Source: JACQBY01 sp041486115
GTDB taxonomy: Bacteria > Nitrospirota > Nitrospiria > JACQBW01
DNA: 15,272 nucleotides
NCBI GenBank assembly: GCA_041486115.1
Contig: JBGPKT010000055.1
Location: forward strand, 1-15,272
Direction of reading: 5' to 3'
Shown: in pieces, positions 12,953-15,272 of the stretch
How the letters are laid out: the number at the start of each line of letters is the position of its first letter
Numbering within the stretch: position 1 is the first letter of the stretch
The notes under the pieces: model-generated
The model's database searches: none
What the model was told of the DNA's origin: nothing
What the model saw: only the letters and a program-made list of their open reading frames with translations
Position numbers and translations under genes: made by a program

Positions 12953-14254
12953 ATGGAGAAAATTCTCTTTAAAAATATGTCGCTCCCAGGATTTACCGCC
13001 GACCTGTCATCTTATCTCAAGGCGGGGGGATATCAAGCGCTCGAAAAAACATTAAAAGAGATCCAACCCGACCAACTGATTGAAATGGTCAAAAAATCAG
13101 GGCTGAGAGGGCGGGGGGGCGCGGGATTCCCCACGGGGACCAAATGGAGTTTTATTCCTAAAAACCCGAACCTGATCAAATATCTCTGCTGCAATGCCGA
13201 CGAAGGGGAGCCGGGGACGTTTAAAGATAGGCAGTTAATGGAAAAAGACCCCCATCAGCTGATCGAGGGAATGATTATATCCTGTTACGCCATCGGCGCC
13301 CATATTGCCTATATCTATATAAGGGGGGAACTGGTTCATGCCACGCGGATCCTTGAAAAAGCGATCGCGGAGGCGAAAACCAAAGGGTTTCTGGGAAAAA
13401 ACATTTTAAACAGTGGTTTTGATATTGAGATTTATGTCCACCGGGGGGCGGGTGCCTATATTTGCGGAGAAGAGACCGCTCTCCTGGAGTCGCTGGTGGG
13501 AAAACGGGGAAAGCCGAGGTTTAAGCCTCCCTTTCCGGCAAATTACGGCCTTTATGGAAAACCGACGGTGATCAACAATGTTGAAACCCTGAGCAATATT
13601 CCACATATTGTGATGCATGGCGGGGAATGGTATGCGGGTATCGGCGCGGGAAAGAGCACCGGCACAAGATTATTTTCATTGAGCGGGCATGTTAAAAAAC
13701 CGGGGAATTACGAAGTCCCCCTGGGACAAACCTTCCGGCATCTGATTTTTGACCTGGGGGGAGGGATGCTCAATGATAAAAAGCTCAAGGCGATTATTCC
13801 AGGCGGCGCTTCCGCTTCGGTCTTCACCGAAGAGCATCTTGATGTCAAACTCGATTTCGAAGCGGTGGCGGCGGCCGGGTCGATGCTTGGTTCCGGAGCG
13901 GTGACGGTCATGGACGAAGAGACCTGCATGGTCTGGTCTACCCTGAATCTCATGCATTTTTTTGCCCATGAATCGTGCGGAAAATGCACCCCTTGCCGTG
14001 AAGGTGCCCCCTGGCTTTATAAGATTATCCACCGGATCGAGCATGGCGAAGGGAAAATGGAAGACCTCGGCCTCCTGACCGATCTTTGCGGGAATATCGC
14101 CGGAAAAACGGTCTGTGCGTTCGGAGAGGCCGAAGTGGCCCCGATTCTCGGGACGATCAAATATTTCAGGAAAGAATATGAGTATCATATTCGCGAGAAA
14201 AAATGCCCGATTCACAGGTCTGAAAGGCTTGCAACCATAGGGTTCCCGGGATAA
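12953..14254 (+). CDS. nuoF: NADH-quinone oxidoreductase subunit F (FMN, NADH site, cluster N3)
   Basis: A 433-residue subunit (51-kDa family) that oxidises NADH and passes electrons through FMN to cluster N3. The nucleotide-binding glycine loop 'GRGGAGFPTGTKW' (53-65) is followed by 'NADEGEPGTFKDR' (81-93), 'GAGAYICGEETALLES' (165-180) and 'GKPTVINNVETL' (202-213), all FMN or NADH contacts in the family. [4Fe-4S] ligands are C342, C345 and C348 in 'CGKCTPC' and C388 in 'GKTVCAFGE'. The length is normal and nothing is missing. The ribosome binding site is weak (AAGG 14 bases upstream), which fits coupling to nuoE. It is followed after 18 bases by nuoG. Confidence 0.98.
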   Translation: MEKILFKNMSLPGFTADLSSYLKAGGYQALEKTLKEIQPDQLIEMVKKSGLRGRGGAGFPTGTKWSFIPKNPNLIKYLCCNADEGEPGTFKDRQLMEKDPHQLIEGMIISCYAIGAHIAYIYIRGELVHATRILEKAIAEAKTKGFLGKNILNSGFDIEIYVHRGAGAYICGEETALLESLVGKRGKPRFKPPFPANYGLYGKPTVINNVETLSNIPHIVMHGGEWYAGIGAGKSTGTRLFSLSGHVKKPGNYEVPLGQTFRHLIFDLGGGMLNDKKLKAIIPGGASASVFTEEHLDVKLDFEAVAAAGSMLGSGAVTVMDEETCMVWSTLNLMHFFAHESCGKCTPCREGAPWLYKIIHRIEHGEGKMEDLGLLTDLCGNIAGKTVCAFGEAEVAPILGTIKYFRKEYEYHIREKKCPIHRSERLATIGFPG

Positions 14255-14272
14255 GGGAACACAGGGGTAAAA

Positions 14273-15272
14273 ATGTCGACAAACAGCCAGACTAAAAAAA
14301 TAATTTCTTTAAAGATCAACGGGCAGGATGTCCAGGTAGAGGAAGGGACCTACGTCATCGCTGCGGCGAAAAAAGCGGGGATCGAAGTCCCCCATTTTTG
14401 CTATCACCCCCAGCTCGATCCCGATGCCAATTGCCGGATGTGCCTGATCGAGATAGAAAAGAACCCGAAGCTTCAAACTTCCTGCAGCATGCCGGTGGCA
14501 GAGGGGATGGTCGTTCAGACCCATTCGCCGAACGTCCTCAAAGCAAGAAACGGGGTGATCGAGTTTATTCTTTCGAATCATCCGCTCGATTGCCCGATAT
14601 GCGACAAAGGGGGGGAATGCCACCTTCAGGATTTAAGCCACGAATACAGCAAGACGGGGCGATACACTGAAGAAAAACGGGTTTTCAAAAAAGAATATTT
14701 CGGCGGTTTTATAGAAAAAGAGATGAACCGATGCGTGTCATGTCTCCGCTGTGTCAGGTATTGCGATGAAGTGATGGAGGTCCGGGCCCTCGGTTCGATC
14801 GAACGGGGAGTGAATTCGGAAATTGCCGCTTTTGGCAGAAAGGAGCTTGACTGCGTCTTTTGCGGGGGATGCGTCCAGATCTGCCCCGTCGGAGCTCTGA
14901 CCAGCCGTTTTTCCATGTATCAGTTCCGCCCCTGGGAATTGAAAAAGACAGAAACCGTCTGCCAGCATTGTGCGGACGGCTGCCAGATCACCCTTGAAAC
15001 TTTTGACAAAGCGGTCATGAGGGTCACCTCCGAATGGGGGGTCGGGAGGAACGAAGGGAACCTCTGCGTCAAAGGTTTTTACGGCTACCAGTATATTGAT
15101 CATAAAGAAAGATTGTCCTCCCCGCTTGTCAAGGTTGAAAAAAAACTGATCCCCCTTTTATGGGATGAAGCGCTCGACCTGGCCGCGAAAAAAATCAACG
15201 ACATCAAATCAAAGCATGGAAGCGAATCCATCGCGGGGTTCATTTCGGCCCGGTGCACCAATGAAGATATCT
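14273..15272 (+). CDS. nuoG: NADH-quinone oxidoreductase subunit G, N-terminal part
   Basis: The first 333 codons of the 75-kDa subunit; the rest runs off the window. AGGGG (14263-14267) lies five bases before ATG 14273. A ferredoxin-like [2Fe-2S] domain has C43, C54, C57 and C71 (N1b). N5 ligands are H103, C107, C110 and C116. Two CxxCxxCxxxC sets (C154, C157, C160, C164 and C194, C197, C200, C204) follow; N4 uses part of these. Then C230, C233, C237 and C265 form the CX2CX3CX27C motif of the optional N7 cluster, at the start of a molybdopterin-oxidoreductase-like domain. The last visible stretch 'SARCTNED' resembles formate dehydrogenases. Context of nuoA-F favours NuoG over a formate dehydrogenase subunit, though the rest of the gene would settle it. 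Confidence 0.95.
   Translation, partial: MSTNSQTKKIISLKINGQDVQVEEGTYVIAAAKKAGIEVPHFCYHPQLDPDANCRMCLIEIEKNPKLQTSCSMPVAEGMVVQTHSPNVLKARNGVIEFILSNHPLDCPICDKGGECHLQDLSHEYSKTGRYTEEKRVFKKEYFGGFIEKEMNRCVSCLRCVRYCDEVMEVRALGSIERGVNSEIAAFGRKELDCVFCGGCVQICPVGALTSRFSMYQFRPWELKKTETVCQHCADGCQITLETFDKAVMRVTSEWGVGRNEGNLCVKGFYGYQYIDHKERLSSPLVKVEKKLIPLLWDEALDLAAKKINDIKSKHGSESIAGFISARCTNEDI

Noticed and set aside
13676..14215. 179-codon minus-strand open frame
   Set aside because: Antisense to conserved nuoF including the cluster N3 ligands.

Overview
The window (15,272 bases, moderate GC, mostly + strand) looks like chromosomal DNA of a Gram-negative, respiring bacterium. The signs are a type IV pilus secretin, an outer-membrane barrel protein, an envelope peptidase and a complex I operon with separate nuoC and nuoD genes. 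No phage, plasmid, transposase or CRISPR genes are visible. The style recalls deep-branching groups such as Nitrospirota or the former Deltaproteobacteria, but this placement is a low-confidence impression.

Region 1 (1-1745) holds the 3' end of a PilQ-type secretin gene, a 323-base AT-rich gap, and a membrane-anchored M23 (LytM-type) peptidase gene closed by a strong intrinsic terminator. Region 2 (1746-5645) holds secA, preceded by a REP-like inverted repeat that ends just before its ribosome binding site. secA overlaps a GAF-GGDEF diguanylate cyclase gene. Region 3 (5646-5820) is a convergent gap packed with hairpins; two neighbouring hairpins share almost the same loop sequence. Region 4 (5821-8478, minus strand) is one large gene: signal peptide, M1-aminopeptidase-like region with a ruined HEXXH site, then an Omp85-like outer-membrane barrel.

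Region 5 (8500-15272) starts with a MidA/NDUFAF7-type methyltransferase gene, divergent from the barrel gene. A sigma70-like promoter follows, then nuoA, nuoB, nuoC, nuoD, nuoE, nuoF and the first 333 codons of nuoG. These encode the connecting arm and NADH-oxidising arm of NADH:quinone oxidoreductase plus one membrane subunit. All expected iron-sulfur ligands are present, including the optional N7 set in NuoG. The methyltransferase family in mitochondria modifies an arginine of the NuoD counterpart, and that arginine is kept here, so the gene pair is probably functional.

The best candidates for something undescribed are the pseudo-M1/Omp85 fusion, the twin hairpins with a shared loop, and the structured spacer between nuoB and nuoC.
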